From: an uncultured Veillonella sp.
Lineage (GTDB): Bacteria; Bacillota; Negativicutes; Veillonellales; Veillonellaceae
DNA length: 64,000 nt
Assembly: GCA_900538355.1 (NCBI GenBank)
Contig: UPXS01000003.1
Coordinates: 62,001-126,000 of the forward strand
Direction of reading: 5' to 3'
In this document: one piece after another, positions 52,629 through 61,507 of the stretch
Layout of the letters: each line of letters begins with the position of its first letter
Position numbering within the stretch: position 1 is the first letter of the stretch
Notes under the pieces: model-generated
What the model was told of the DNA's origin: nothing
The model's database searches: none
What the model saw: the letters and a program-made list of their open reading frames with translations, nothing else
Made by a program: the position numbers and the translations under genes

Positions 52629-54671
52629 GTGAATCATCGGAATACACAAAAAAGTAAGTACTCTTGGATTCTAATACTCTGTATTATAGTGGGACTTGTA
52701 TCCTCTTTATATTTAGTATTTGAACGCCATCAGATTGAAAAATCTCAAAATCATATTGAAAATATCGTAGATTATGATGCTGTTCTAAGAGCTAATGCCT
52801 TTGAAAAGCGTAGTCAACAAGAGGCTTTTGATGCACTTCGTAATGCAGGTGTAACAGCATTCGCCATTTATGATCGTACCTTAGAAAAAGCTAAAGATTC
52901 AGGTCAAGTTAAGGTGTTAAGCTCCGAAGAGATGGATGCAGTGCGTATTAATGGGGCATCCGTTAAAAATGGTGCAACCTACGTAGCATTAATTTCAGGT
53001 AAAGAAGGCTATTATAAAGAAATTCGCGAAGACTTGTATCATCGTATTGGTAAAGATAAAGTTAAAGAGCTTAATACTAGTATTGGTCCGGTCCTTGAAT
53101 TATATGGTGCTACCGCTGATAGCTATCTAAAAATGAATCTTGGTATTTCCAAGCTACAAGCTCAAGAAGTTGCTAATCGTGGATTTAATGTTATAGTTCG
53201 TCCTACAAACTACAGAAATGTAACATCAGATGACCTCCAATATGTGTTTAAGCGTCTTGAAGGAATTCCACATGTAACAGGCATGATCTTTGCTGGTAAA
53301 GAGGCCCTAGGAGCTCCTGATTTAACGGATGAAACATTAGAACTATTACATAAGAATCATATTCCTCTAGTTGGTATTGAAGCCGTTAACCAACTTCAAT
53401 ATGAGCCACAACAAGGTTTCTTGGAAATGGCTGCTAAAGATAATTATAGTGTGGGCCGTGTATATACAATTGCTAAGGATGAATTAAAGAAAATCACTCC
53501 AGAAGAAGCAGCTCAACGATTCTATATTAGTGATATTGAACGTAATATTCGTTTTAACTTATTCCCTATGTATGAAACAGGTGTAAACAATGAAACAGTA
53601 TTACAAACAACTATTAACTATATTGGGATGACCACTGAAAAATTATCTACTAAAGGTTATGAATTCGGTCCTGCTGATATTTATCCTCCTTATACGCCAA
53701 ATCCTTTATTAGTAGTCATCACAATGATTGGTGCTATTGCGCTATTCGTTTATGTTGCTCAAATGTTAGTTCCAATGCGTAAACATACACAATTGGTAGC
53801 ATTCTTTGGCATTTCCCTTGTATCTGTAGTATTATTCATCATTACAAGTGGTACATTGATTACTCAAATCTGGGCTTTATCTAGTGCTATTATGGCTCCT
53901 GTAGGTGCCATGATTCGCTTGATGGAGGAATGGCGTCGTTATGATGGAGCTCGTCCATTAGGTGCTATTAAATCTACCGTATTAGCAGTGCTTTATCTCG
54001 TAATTGCTGCATTATTTGCGGCTATTGGCGGTATGTATATTGCATCTTTATTAGGAAATACGAAATTCTTTATGGAATTTGCTATCTTTAGAGGTGTTAA
54101 GTTAACATTTGTACTTCCAATTGTATTGGTGATCATCGCGTACTTACAACGTTTCCCTTTGTGGAAAGGTCGTATGATTAACTCTAAAGAAGAAGCAAAG
54201 AAATTTGTAGTTGAATTCTTAACAATGGATGTTAAATTTTACGTATTCTTTGTAATGGCTGCTCTTGGTGGCGTGGCATGGGTATTTGTTGGCCGCAGTG
54301 GTCATACAGCAGGTGTTCCTGTACCAGGATTTGAACTTATGCTTCGTCGTTTCCTTGAAAATACATTGTATGCAAGACCTAGAGAAAAAGAGTTCATTAT
54401 TGGTCACCCAGCATTAATGTTGGCTACGTTTGCATTCTTACGTAAATGGCCTACAGTAATCCATTTCTTATTAACTATTGCAGGTGTTATCGGCATAGCT
54501 TCAATGGTTGAAACATTCTGTCATATTAGAACTCCTGTATTCATGTCTATTATGCGTGGATATGATGGTTTATTAATTGGTGCTCTCTTAGGTTTGCTTC
54601 TTATCATTGCTGTACGTTTCATGATGTATGTAACACAATGGTTCCAAGCGCGGGAGGTTGACCATGAGTAA
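52629..54671 (+). CDS. DUF5693 family polytopic membrane protein
   Basis: A 680-aa protein: one N-terminal membrane helix (about 13-30), an extracytoplasmic domain of about 320 residues, then about nine membrane helices from residue 355 onwards. This build and its place directly before csaB match the DUF5693 family of Firmicutes, which is thought to take part in cell-wall polymer modification or export; no biochemical activity can be stated. Translation starts at GTG 52629 after an AAAGGA ribosome site. Its last 8 bp overlap csaB. Confidence 0.87.
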   Translation: MNHRNTQKSKYSWILILCIIVGLVSSLYLVFERHQIEKSQNHIENIVDYDAVLRANAFEKRSQQEAFDALRNAGVTAFAIYDRTLEKAKDSGQVKVLSSEEMDAVRINGASVKNGATYVALISGKEGYYKEIREDLYHRIGKDKVKELNTSIGPVLELYGATADSYLKMNLGISKLQAQEVANRGFNVIVRPTNYRNVTSDDLQYVFKRLEGIPHVTGMIFAGKEALGAPDLTDETLELLHKNHIPLVGIEAVNQLQYEPQQGFLEMAAKDNYSVGRVYTIAKDELKKITPEEAAQRFYISDIERNIRFNLFPMYETGVNNETVLQTTINYIGMTTEKLSTKGYEFGPADIYPPYTPNPLLVVITMIGAIALFVYVAQMLVPMRKHTQLVAFFGISLVSVVLFIITSGTLITQIWALSSAIMAPVGAMIRLMEEWRRYDGARPLGAIKSTVLAVLYLVIAALFAAIGGMYIASLLGNTKFFMEFAIFRGVKLTFVLPIVLVIIAYLQRFPLWKGRMINSKEEAKKFVVEFLTMDVKFYVFFVMAALGGVAWVFVGRSGHTAGVPVPGFELMLRRFLENTLYARPREKEFIIGHPALMLATFAFLRKWPTVIHFLLTIAGVIGIASMVETFCHIRTPVFMSIMRGYDGLLIGALLGLLLIIAVRFMMYVTQWFQAREVDHE

Positions 54672-55764
54672 TATTGTTATCTCTGGTTATTATGGTTTTG
54701 GTAATGCTGGCGATGAAGCAATGCTTTGTGCCATTATCGATGCCATTCGCAAAGAGGAAGCAGATGCGTATATTACGGTTATTTCTGGTAATCCTACAGA
54801 GACAAGCAAAAAACATAACATTCATGCAGTGGGGACATTTTCCGCATTTGGTATTTTAAATGCAATTGCCAATTCTGATTTAGTGATCAGTGGTGGAGGC
54901 AGTCTTTTACAAGATGCTACAAGTATTCGTAATACATATTACTATTTAAGTATTATGGCTTTAGCTAAAATGATGGGAAAAAAGGTAATGCTTTACTCTC
55001 AAGGTATTGGGCCTTTAAATCGTCCCTCTACACGAAGAGCTGTTAGCTTTATATTGCGATTTGTGGATACCATTACAGTTCGTGATTCTATTTCAAAATC
55101 TGAATTAGAGTCCTTAGGAATTGAAGATGTAGAGGTTACAGCTGATGCTGTTTTGGCTATGCAACCGGCAGATTTGTCTATTGGTAAACGTATTTTAGAA
55201 GGCTATACATCTAAACTACCTAAATCTATAGAGAATCCAAAACGAATTGGTGTTGCTGTTCGTAGTTGGAAAGATGATACAGAATATCGTGAATCATTAG
55301 CCAATGTGTTGAGCCGATTACAAGAGCAAGATGAGGTAGAAATTATTTTTATTCCTATGTCTCATCCAGAGGATACAAAAGAAGCTAAAATTATCGCTAG
55401 TTATATGCCAAAGGGGGCTATTGTTCTTGAAGGCCCATTCTCTACAGAGGAACAAGTATCCTTATCGGGGAATGTGGATCTAATGATTGGTATACGTCTT
55501 CATGCTCTAGTATTTAGCTCTTTAATGGGGAAACCTGTTATTGGTATTTCCTACGATCCTAAAATTACAAGCTTCTTACATATGATTGGTCAGGAACCAA
55601 TAGGAACAATGACACATCTTAGAGAAGAGGCGCTATATCAGCGATGTCATAAGCTCTTAAATTCCAGAGAAGAGTATCAATCCTCTTATGATCGTATTGA
55701 AGCATTGCGTTTAAACTCTCAACGCAATGCAGAAATCGCTATTTCATTACTTAAAGATTATTAA
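54664..55764 (+). CDS. csaB: Polysaccharide pyruvyl transferase CsaB
   Basis: Adds pyruvate ketals to a secondary cell-wall polysaccharide, which in Bacillus anthracis and Thermus lets SLH-domain proteins bind. The 366-aa protein starts NIVISGYYGFGNAGDEAMLCAII, the CsaB N-terminal signature, and has LVISGGGSLLQDATS and the late IGIRLHALVFSSLMGKPVIGISYDPK block. ATG 54664 is used: GGGAGG (54652-54657) is 6 nt upstream. In Negativicutes the outer membrane is tethered by SLH-bearing porins (OmpM), so a role in that anchoring is a reasonable inference. Confidence 0.93.
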   Translation: MSNIVISGYYGFGNAGDEAMLCAIIDAIRKEEADAYITVISGNPTETSKKHNIHAVGTFSAFGILNAIANSDLVISGGGSLLQDATSIRNTYYYLSIMALAKMMGKKVMLYSQGIGPLNRPSTRRAVSFILRFVDTITVRDSISKSELESLGIEDVEVTADAVLAMQPADLSIGKRILEGYTSKLPKSIENPKRIGVAVRSWKDDTEYRESLANVLSRLQEQDEVEIIFIPMSHPEDTKEAKIIASYMPKGAIVLEGPFSTEEQVSLSGNVDLMIGIRLHALVFSSLMGKPVIGISYDPKITSFLHMIGQEPIGTMTHLREEALYQRCHKLLNSREEYQSSYDRIEALRLNSQRNAEIAISLLKDY

Positions 55765-55797
55765 TATATTGGATCCAATCCAGAAAGTGAGGTCTCT

Positions 55798-56634
55798 ATG
55801 GCTACATTAACACAAGATGTTAAACAACTAGTTCAAGAGAAGGCAAAAGCTATTCGCGTTAGTATTGTTCAGTCTGTAACGGCAGCAAAATCCGGTCATC
55901 CAGGTGGTTCTTTATCTATCGCTGATGTGATGGCCTTGTTGTACTATGTAGAAATGAATGTAGATCCAGCAAATCCAAAAGCTCCAAATAGAGATCGTTT
56001 TGTCCTTTCTAAAGGTCATGCAGCTCCTGCTTTATATGCTACATTGGCTGAAAAAGGTTATTTCCCTAAAGAAGAACTTTTGAATTTACGTAAAATTGAC
56101 CATATGTTACAAGGCCATCCTGATATGAAACATACACCAGGCGTAGATATGTCTACAGGCTCCTTGGGCCAAGGCATTTCAGCCGCATGTGGCATGGCAT
56201 TGGCCGGAAAAATTGATAATGCAGATTATCGCGTTTACACGATCCTAGGTGATGGTGAACTTGAAGAAGGTCAAGTATGGGAAGCAGCTATGTTTGCTGG
56301 TCATTATAAACTCAATAATTTGACAGCTTTCGTTGATTTCAACGGTCTTCAAATCGATGGCGATATTACAAAAGTACTGTCTCCATTACCAATTCCTGAG
56401 AAATTTAAAGCGTTTAATTGGAATGTTATTGAAGTCAATGGCCATGATCTTGATGAACTTCATAATGCCATTGAATCTGCAAAAGCTTTCACAGAAGGCC
56501 CAACATGCATTGTAATGCATACTGTAAAAGGTAAAGGCGTAGCTGAAATGGAAGGCCAAGCAGGTTGGCATGGTAAAGCGCCTAGTGCAGAGCAAGGTGA
56601 AACCTTTGTTAATGAAATTATGGGGGTACAATAA
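55798..56634 (+). CDS. Transketolase, N-terminal subunit
   Basis: Thiamine-diphosphate half of a split transketolase (278 aa), which moves two-carbon units in the pentose phosphate pathway. The TPP motif GDGELEEGQVWEAAMFAGHYKLNNL runs to DFNGLQ, and SGHPGGSLSIADVMALLYY and FVLSKGHAAPALYA are further landmarks. The partner subunit starts one base before this gene ends. Split enzymes are usual in anaerobic Firmicutes. It can supply sedoheptulose 7-phosphate, the precursor for the heptose genes at 5779-11552. Confidence 0.95.
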   Translation: MATLTQDVKQLVQEKAKAIRVSIVQSVTAAKSGHPGGSLSIADVMALLYYVEMNVDPANPKAPNRDRFVLSKGHAAPALYATLAEKGYFPKEELLNLRKIDHMLQGHPDMKHTPGVDMSTGSLGQGISAACGMALAGKIDNADYRVYTILGDGELEEGQVWEAAMFAGHYKLNNLTAFVDFNGLQIDGDITKVLSPLPIPEKFKAFNWNVIEVNGHDLDELHNAIESAKAFTEGPTCIVMHTVKGKGVAEMEGQAGWHGKAPSAEQGETFVNEIMGVQ

Positions 56635-57566
56635 TGGGTAAAGCAACACGTGAAGCATATGGTAATGCGTTAGCTCGCATTGGTAAAGAAAATACAAATA
56701 TTATCGTATTAGATGCAGATTTATCTAAATCTACTAAAACTGATACATTTAAAAATGTCTGCCCTGATCGTTTCTTTAATGTAGGTATTGCAGAACAAAA
56801 CTTGATTTCTGTTGGTGCCGGACTTGCAGCAGCAGGCAAAATTCCATTTGTTTCTTCCTTTGCTATGTTTGCAACAGGTCGTGCATTTGAACAAATTCGG
56901 AATGCTGTATGTTATCCAAAATTGAATGTAAAAGTATGTGCTACTCATGCTGGTATTACTGTAGGTGAAGATGGTGCTACACATCAAAGCTTGGAAGATA
57001 TTTCTTGTATGCGTACTTTACCTAATATGACTGTAGTAGTACCTGCAGATGAACGTGAAACAGAAGCAGTAGTTGAATGGGCTGCATCTTATAAAGGTCC
57101 TGTATATGTTCGTTTAGGCCGTGCTGGTGTGGATGATGTAACTGCTGAAGGTTATACATTTGTGCCAGGTAAATCTACTACATTGGTAGAGGGCTCTGAT
57201 GTTACAATTATCGCTTGCGGTGCATTAGTTGGTCCTGCTGTAGAGGCGGCTAAAACATTAGCTGAATCTAATGTGTCTGCCCGCGTTATCAATATGGCTT
57301 CTATTAAGCCTATCGATGCAGAGGCAATTGTAAAAGCAGCTACTGAAACAGGTGCTATTGTAACAGCAGAAGAACATAATATCATTGGTGGTCTTGGTTC
57401 TGCTGTGTCTGAAGTTGTTGTGGCTAATAAGCCTGTTCCTATGGAATTCGTTGGTGTACAAGATACATTTGGGGAGAGTGGTACGCCAAAAGAATTGATG
57501 GCTAAATATGGTTTGACAGCAAAAGACATTGTAGAAGCAGTAAAACGTGTAATCACTCGTAAATAA
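56634..57566 (+). CDS. Transketolase, C-terminal subunit
   Basis: Pyrimidine-binding and C-terminal domains of the split transketolase (310 aa). It has IIVLDADLSKSTKTDTF, RFFNVGIAEQNLISVGAGLA with the catalytic glutamate that activates thiamine, and the THAGITVGEDGATHQSLEDI block. It overlaps the N-terminal subunit gene by one base, ensuring equal synthesis of the two chains. Confidence 0.95.
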   Translation: MGKATREAYGNALARIGKENTNIIVLDADLSKSTKTDTFKNVCPDRFFNVGIAEQNLISVGAGLAAAGKIPFVSSFAMFATGRAFEQIRNAVCYPKLNVKVCATHAGITVGEDGATHQSLEDISCMRTLPNMTVVVPADERETEAVVEWAASYKGPVYVRLGRAGVDDVTAEGYTFVPGKSTTLVEGSDVTIIACGALVGPAVEAAKTLAESNVSARVINMASIKPIDAEAIVKAATETGAIVTAEEHNIIGGLGSAVSEVVVANKPVPMEFVGVQDTFGESGTPKELMAKYGLTAKDIVEAVKRVITRK

Positions 57567-57580
57567 TCAAAGGGGATCCC

Positions 57581-58267
57581 ATGATTGAATTTAAGAATGT
57601 TAGTAAAGTCTATGTTAATGGTTCTGTTGCATTAGACGATGTGTGTTTAACTATAAATGAGGGCGAATTTGTCCTCATTTGTGGTCACAGCGGTGCAGGG
57701 AAATCAACTCTATTTAAATTGTTAACTCATGAAGTGGTACCTGATTCTGGTACTGTCATTGTTGATGATTTTGATGTTACGCGTATGAAGCGTAGTAAAA
57801 TTCCAAAATTACGTAGAAAACTTGGTGTTGTATTCCAAGATTTCCGTTTATTACCAAACAAAACGGTATCAGAAAATATTGCCTTTGCGCTTGAAGTAAT
57901 TGAAGAGAAACCAAAGGTAATTAAGGAAAAGGTAAGTCATGTACTAGAACTTGTTGGCTTAAGTGATAAAGCAAATGATTTACCAGAGGATTTATCTGGT
58001 GGTGAACAACAACGTGTTGCTATTGCTCGCGCTATTGTAAATCGTCCATCTGTACTTATTGCCGATGAACCGACTGGTAACTTAGATCCTGATACAAGTA
58101 AAGGTATTGTAGATTTGTTTAAGCATATCAATAATTTTGGCACAACTGTTATTATGGTTACCCATAATATGGATCTTGTTTCGTATTTAAATAAACGTGT
58201 TATTCGTCTTAAAGATGGTCGCGTTCAAAGTGATAATATGAGAGGTGCAGAAATTAATGAAGCCTAG
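57581..58267 (+). CDS. ftsE: Cell division ATP-binding protein FtsE
   Basis: ATPase of the FtsEX complex, which controls cell-wall hydrolases at division. The 228-aa protein has Walker A GHSGAGKST, VFQDFRLLPNKTV, signature LSGGEQQRVAIARAI and Walker B VLIADEPTGNLDPDTS. It overlaps ftsX by 11 bp, and the ftsE-ftsX-M23-S41 gene order links it to the hydrolase genes downstream. Confidence 0.97.
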   Translation: MIEFKNVSKVYVNGSVALDDVCLTINEGEFVLICGHSGAGKSTLFKLLTHEVVPDSGTVIVDDFDVTRMKRSKIPKLRRKLGVVFQDFRLLPNKTVSENIAFALEVIEEKPKVIKEKVSHVLELVGLSDKANDLPEDLSGGEQQRVAIARAIVNRPSVLIADEPTGNLDPDTSKGIVDLFKHINNFGTTVIMVTHNMDLVSYLNKRVIRLKDGRVQSDNMRGAEINEA

Positions 58268-59144
58268 AACATTGAAATACTTTTTTAAAGAAGCCCTCAA
58301 ATCTATGAAGCGTAACGGTCTTATGACGTTAGCATCTATTTCTACAGTGGCTTTATCTTTATTTATGCTTGGTGTATTCCTTTGCGGTGTTATCAATTTG
58401 AATAACATGGCATCTAGTTTAGAAAACCAAGTTCAATTGAGCATTTATTTAAAAGATGGGTTAACAACTGACCAAATTATGGCGGTAGGTAAGCAAATTA
58501 AAGCTATACCAAATCTTAAGCATTTAGAGTTTGTTAATAAAGAACAAGCGATGAAAGAATTCAAAGCACGCCTAGGTGATCAACAACAATTGGTAAATGC
58601 ATTAGGCGATGTAAATCCATTGCCAAACTCTTATGTATTAACCTTTGACAATCCTAGTGATGTTAAGGCTACAGCTAAACTAGCCACTACATTCCAAGGT
58701 GTTGAAAGTACACATTATGGTCAAGATATTGTAGAAGAACTTTTCCGAATTACTCAAGTAATCAGAATTGGTGGTATTGTATTAATCGCATTCTTAGCAG
58801 CAGCTACATTATTCATCATTTCTAATACAATTCGCTTGACTGTATTCGCCCGTCGTAAAGAAATTGCCATTATGAAATATGTTGGTGCTACCAATGGTTT
58901 TATTCGCTGGCCATTCTTGATTGAAGGTATGTTGTTGGGCTTAGTTGGGGCTGTAATCGCCGTACTTTGTGTAGGTGAGTTTTACCATTTCATTACCATG
59001 GAAGTTTCTGAGTCTTTAGCATTCTTCCCATTAGTACCAATGTTCCCATTCTTCTATGATGTGGCTATCTATATTTTAGGTGGCGGTATTATAGTCGGTG
59101 CTATTGGTAGTACGATTTCTTTAAAACAATACATGAAGGTGTAA
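58257..59144 (+). CDS. ftsX: Cell division protein FtsX
   Basis: Membrane partner of FtsE (295 aa) with four membrane helices: one near 22-42, then an extracytoplasmic loop of about 120 residues that in other bacteria contacts the hydrolase or its activator, then three near 168-290. ATG 58257 (MKPRTLKYFFKEALKSMKRNG) gives the family N-terminus; the GTG at 58245 has no ribosome site. It is followed with a one-base overlap by the coiled-coil M23 peptidase, its likely partner. Confidence 0.95.
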   Translation: MKPRTLKYFFKEALKSMKRNGLMTLASISTVALSLFMLGVFLCGVINLNNMASSLENQVQLSIYLKDGLTTDQIMAVGKQIKAIPNLKHLEFVNKEQAMKEFKARLGDQQQLVNALGDVNPLPNSYVLTFDNPSDVKATAKLATTFQGVESTHYGQDIVEELFRITQVIRIGGIVLIAFLAAATLFIISNTIRLTVFARRKEIAIMKYVGATNGFIRWPFLIEGMLLGLVGAVIAVLCVGEFYHFITMEVSESLAFFPLVPMFPFFYDVAIYILGGGIIVGAIGSTISLKQYMKV

Positions 59145-60349
59145 TGTTTATGAAATACAACACAATCAAATCTCGTCTTGTAGCAACAATTTTAACAGGT
59201 ATGGTGGTACTGGGAACACCACTATATATTGTTGCCGAAGATGAGGATTTAACGAATCAATTAGATTCAATTCAACAACAAGTTAATCAACAAAATTCTA
59301 TTAAAGCGGATGCAGAAACTGTCATTGTAAGTGTATCTGAACAGTTGCGACAAATTGAAGAGCAATTGCGTCAGGCCCAACAACAGTTAGAATCTATTCA
59401 ACAGCAACGTGTAGCCGTTGAAAATGATATTACTGTTAATGAAAAGTTACTAGCTGAAGCACAAAAGCGCTTAGAAGGGCGAGAGGCTGTATTTTATAAG
59501 CGTGTACGAGATATTTATATCAATGGTCGTCTAAGCTATTTAGATGTTGTTATTGGATCTAAAGACTTTAGCGATTTTGCAAATCGATTAGAGATCTTAA
59601 AACGCATTATCGATTCCGATATTAAGTTAATCGATGAAATTAAAAAAGAACGTGCTGAAATTGCGGCACGTAAACAAGCTCTTGAACAATCACGAGCTAA
59701 GTTAGTAGAGCTTGAAAAAGCTGCTGTAGCAAAACAAGCTGAAATTGAACAAAAGAAAAAAGAACGTGAAGTAGTTCTTCAGAAGGCACAAAATGACCGT
59801 GCTACGGCGATGCAAGCAGTGGAAGAACTTAATGCTTCTTCCGCTCAAATTACAGCATTATTGAAAGCTCGCCAAGCTGAACGTGCGGCAGCTCGTGCAG
59901 CTGCAGAAGCAGCAGCGGCAGCTGCGGCTCAACAGTCTGCACCAAGCTACTCTTGGGTTCAAGGATCTGGTCAACTTGGTTGGCCTGTAAGTGGTGAAAT
60001 TACTTCTCCTTATGGCTATCGTACACATCCAATTTGGGGTACAACTATCTACCATTCCGGTATTGATATTGGTGTTGATGAAGGTACACCAGTTCATGCT
60101 GCTGATGGAGGTACTGTTGTTTGGTCTGGTTGGATGGGTGGCTATGGTTACGCTGTAGTTATCGACCATGGTAATGGTATGTCCACCCTTTATGGCCATA
60201 ATTCTGAGCTTGCTGTCTCTGAAGGACAAGATGTATCTAAAGGTCAAGTTATTGCCTATGCTGGTAGCACTGGTAATAGTACTGGGCCACACGTACATTT
60301 TGAAGTTCGTATAAGTGGGGATCCTGTTGATCCTATGGGATATTTATAA
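59144..60349 (+). CDS. Coiled-coil M23 (LytM) peptidase, EnvC-like, downstream of ftsX
   Basis: A 401-aa secreted protein: signal peptide (about 1-29, ending near IVAEDED), long coiled coil (about 32-250) rich in Gln, Glu and Lys with an Ala-rich stretch, and a C-terminal LytM domain (about 280-401). The domain keeps the zinc and catalytic residues: HSGIDIGVD (H and D) and HVHFEV (HxH). It can therefore be an active endopeptidase, unlike Escherichia coli EnvC, whose LytM domain is inactive and only activates amidases. Its position after ftsEX points to FtsX-controlled septal peptidoglycan cleavage. Confidence 0.92.
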   Translation: MFMKYNTIKSRLVATILTGMVVLGTPLYIVAEDEDLTNQLDSIQQQVNQQNSIKADAETVIVSVSEQLRQIEEQLRQAQQQLESIQQQRVAVENDITVNEKLLAEAQKRLEGREAVFYKRVRDIYINGRLSYLDVVIGSKDFSDFANRLEILKRIIDSDIKLIDEIKKERAEIAARKQALEQSRAKLVELEKAAVAKQAEIEQKKKEREVVLQKAQNDRATAMQAVEELNASSAQITALLKARQAERAAARAAAEAAAAAAAQQSAPSYSWVQGSGQLGWPVSGEITSPYGYRTHPIWGTTIYHSGIDIGVDEGTPVHAADGGTVVWSGWMGGYGYAVVIDHGNGMSTLYGHNSELAVSEGQDVSKGQVIAYAGSTGNSTGPHVHFEVRISGDPVDPMGYL

Positions 60350-60350
60350 T

Positions 60351-61490
60351 ATGAAATTTGATACACGTACGGTGTTATGGAGTCTATTGAAATATATAGG
60401 CTCCGGTATCGTTATTATGTGGCTTACGTTTTGGTACTTATCTGGTTCATTCTGGGGATTACCAAGACTATTTGTAGCCTACTATGCTGCGAGTCAAGTC
60501 TTTATGACACCGATGTCTAAAGCGACCCTTTATGATGGTATGCTTAAAGGCTTAATTGGCTCTTTGGGAGAGCCCCATAGTATTTATTTAGATGCTGACG
60601 AATTTAAGTCCATGAAAATGCAAACATCTGGCACTTATGCAGGTGTAGGCATGGTTCTTGGTCATGATGATAAAGGTTTATATGCAGTTAGTATTATGGA
60701 AGATCAACCAGCTTTCAAAGCGGGCATAAGACCTGGTGATCATATTATTGCTATCGATGGTCAATCCACAAGTGATATTACTGTAGAAGATGCATCCTCT
60801 CGAATTCGCGGCGAGGCTGGTACCGTTGTCGCCCTTGATATAGAGCGTAATGGTGAAAAATTACACTTTGATATTACCCGTGAATCCATTGTGTTACCTA
60901 CTGTTAAAAGCAAAATGCTCACAAGTACAGTTGGATATATTCGGATTAGTCAATTTGCAGAAAATACAGCTGATGATTTCGAAACACAATTTAAAGAATT
61001 ACAATCTCAAGGTATGAAGGAACTAATTTTAGACCTTCGAGATAATCCTGGTGGGTTATTATCTACTACAGAAAAGATTTCTAACTATATTATGCCTCCA
61101 GGAACATTAGTAACCGTACAAAATAGAGCTGGGAAAAAAGAGGTTTATAAGTCTAATGGTCCAGACGTAGCTATGCCTTTAGTAGTTCTTGTTAACAAAG
61201 GGTCTGCTAGTGCATCTGAAATTATAGCTGGTGCTATTCAAGACCGTAAACTAGGTACTATTTTAGGTACTAATACATATGGTAAGGGTACAGTTCAAAC
61301 TATTTACCCTAGCCTCGATAATGAAGGTGTTAAGGTAACTATTGCCAAATACCATACACCAAATGACCGTGTTATTGACGGCATTGGTATTAAACCTGAT
61401 GTAGAACTGGATTTACCAAAAGGTGTAAATCCATCTAGTACATTAGATGATATTCAAATTAAAAAAGCATTAGAGTTATTACAGCAATAA
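60351..61490 (+). CDS. Carboxyl-terminal processing protease (S41 family)
   Basis: Periplasmic serine protease with a PDZ domain, 379 aa. An N-terminal membrane helix (about 15-35) anchors it. The PDZ domain (about 90-175) contains GVGMVLGHDDKGLYAV and AFKAGIRPGDHIIAIDG. The protease core has the catalytic dyad S287 (KGSASASEI) and K312 (TYGKGTVQT). ATG 60351 directly follows the M23 gene stop; an in-frame GTG at 60315 would overlap it. S41 proteases next to M23 hydrolases often control hydrolase turnover; that role is inferred here. Confidence 0.94.
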   Translation: MKFDTRTVLWSLLKYIGSGIVIMWLTFWYLSGSFWGLPRLFVAYYAASQVFMTPMSKATLYDGMLKGLIGSLGEPHSIYLDADEFKSMKMQTSGTYAGVGMVLGHDDKGLYAVSIMEDQPAFKAGIRPGDHIIAIDGQSTSDITVEDASSRIRGEAGTVVALDIERNGEKLHFDITRESIVLPTVKSKMLTSTVGYIRISQFAENTADDFETQFKELQSQGMKELILDLRDNPGGLLSTTEKISNYIMPPGTLVTVQNRAGKKEVYKSNGPDVAMPLVVLVNKGSASASEIIAGAIQDRKLGTILGTNTYGKGTVQTIYPSLDNEGVKVTIAKYHTPNDRVIDGIGIKPDVELDLPKGVNPSSTLDDIQIKKALELLQQ

Positions 61491-61507
61491 TGCATAGGAG
61501 TTAAAGT

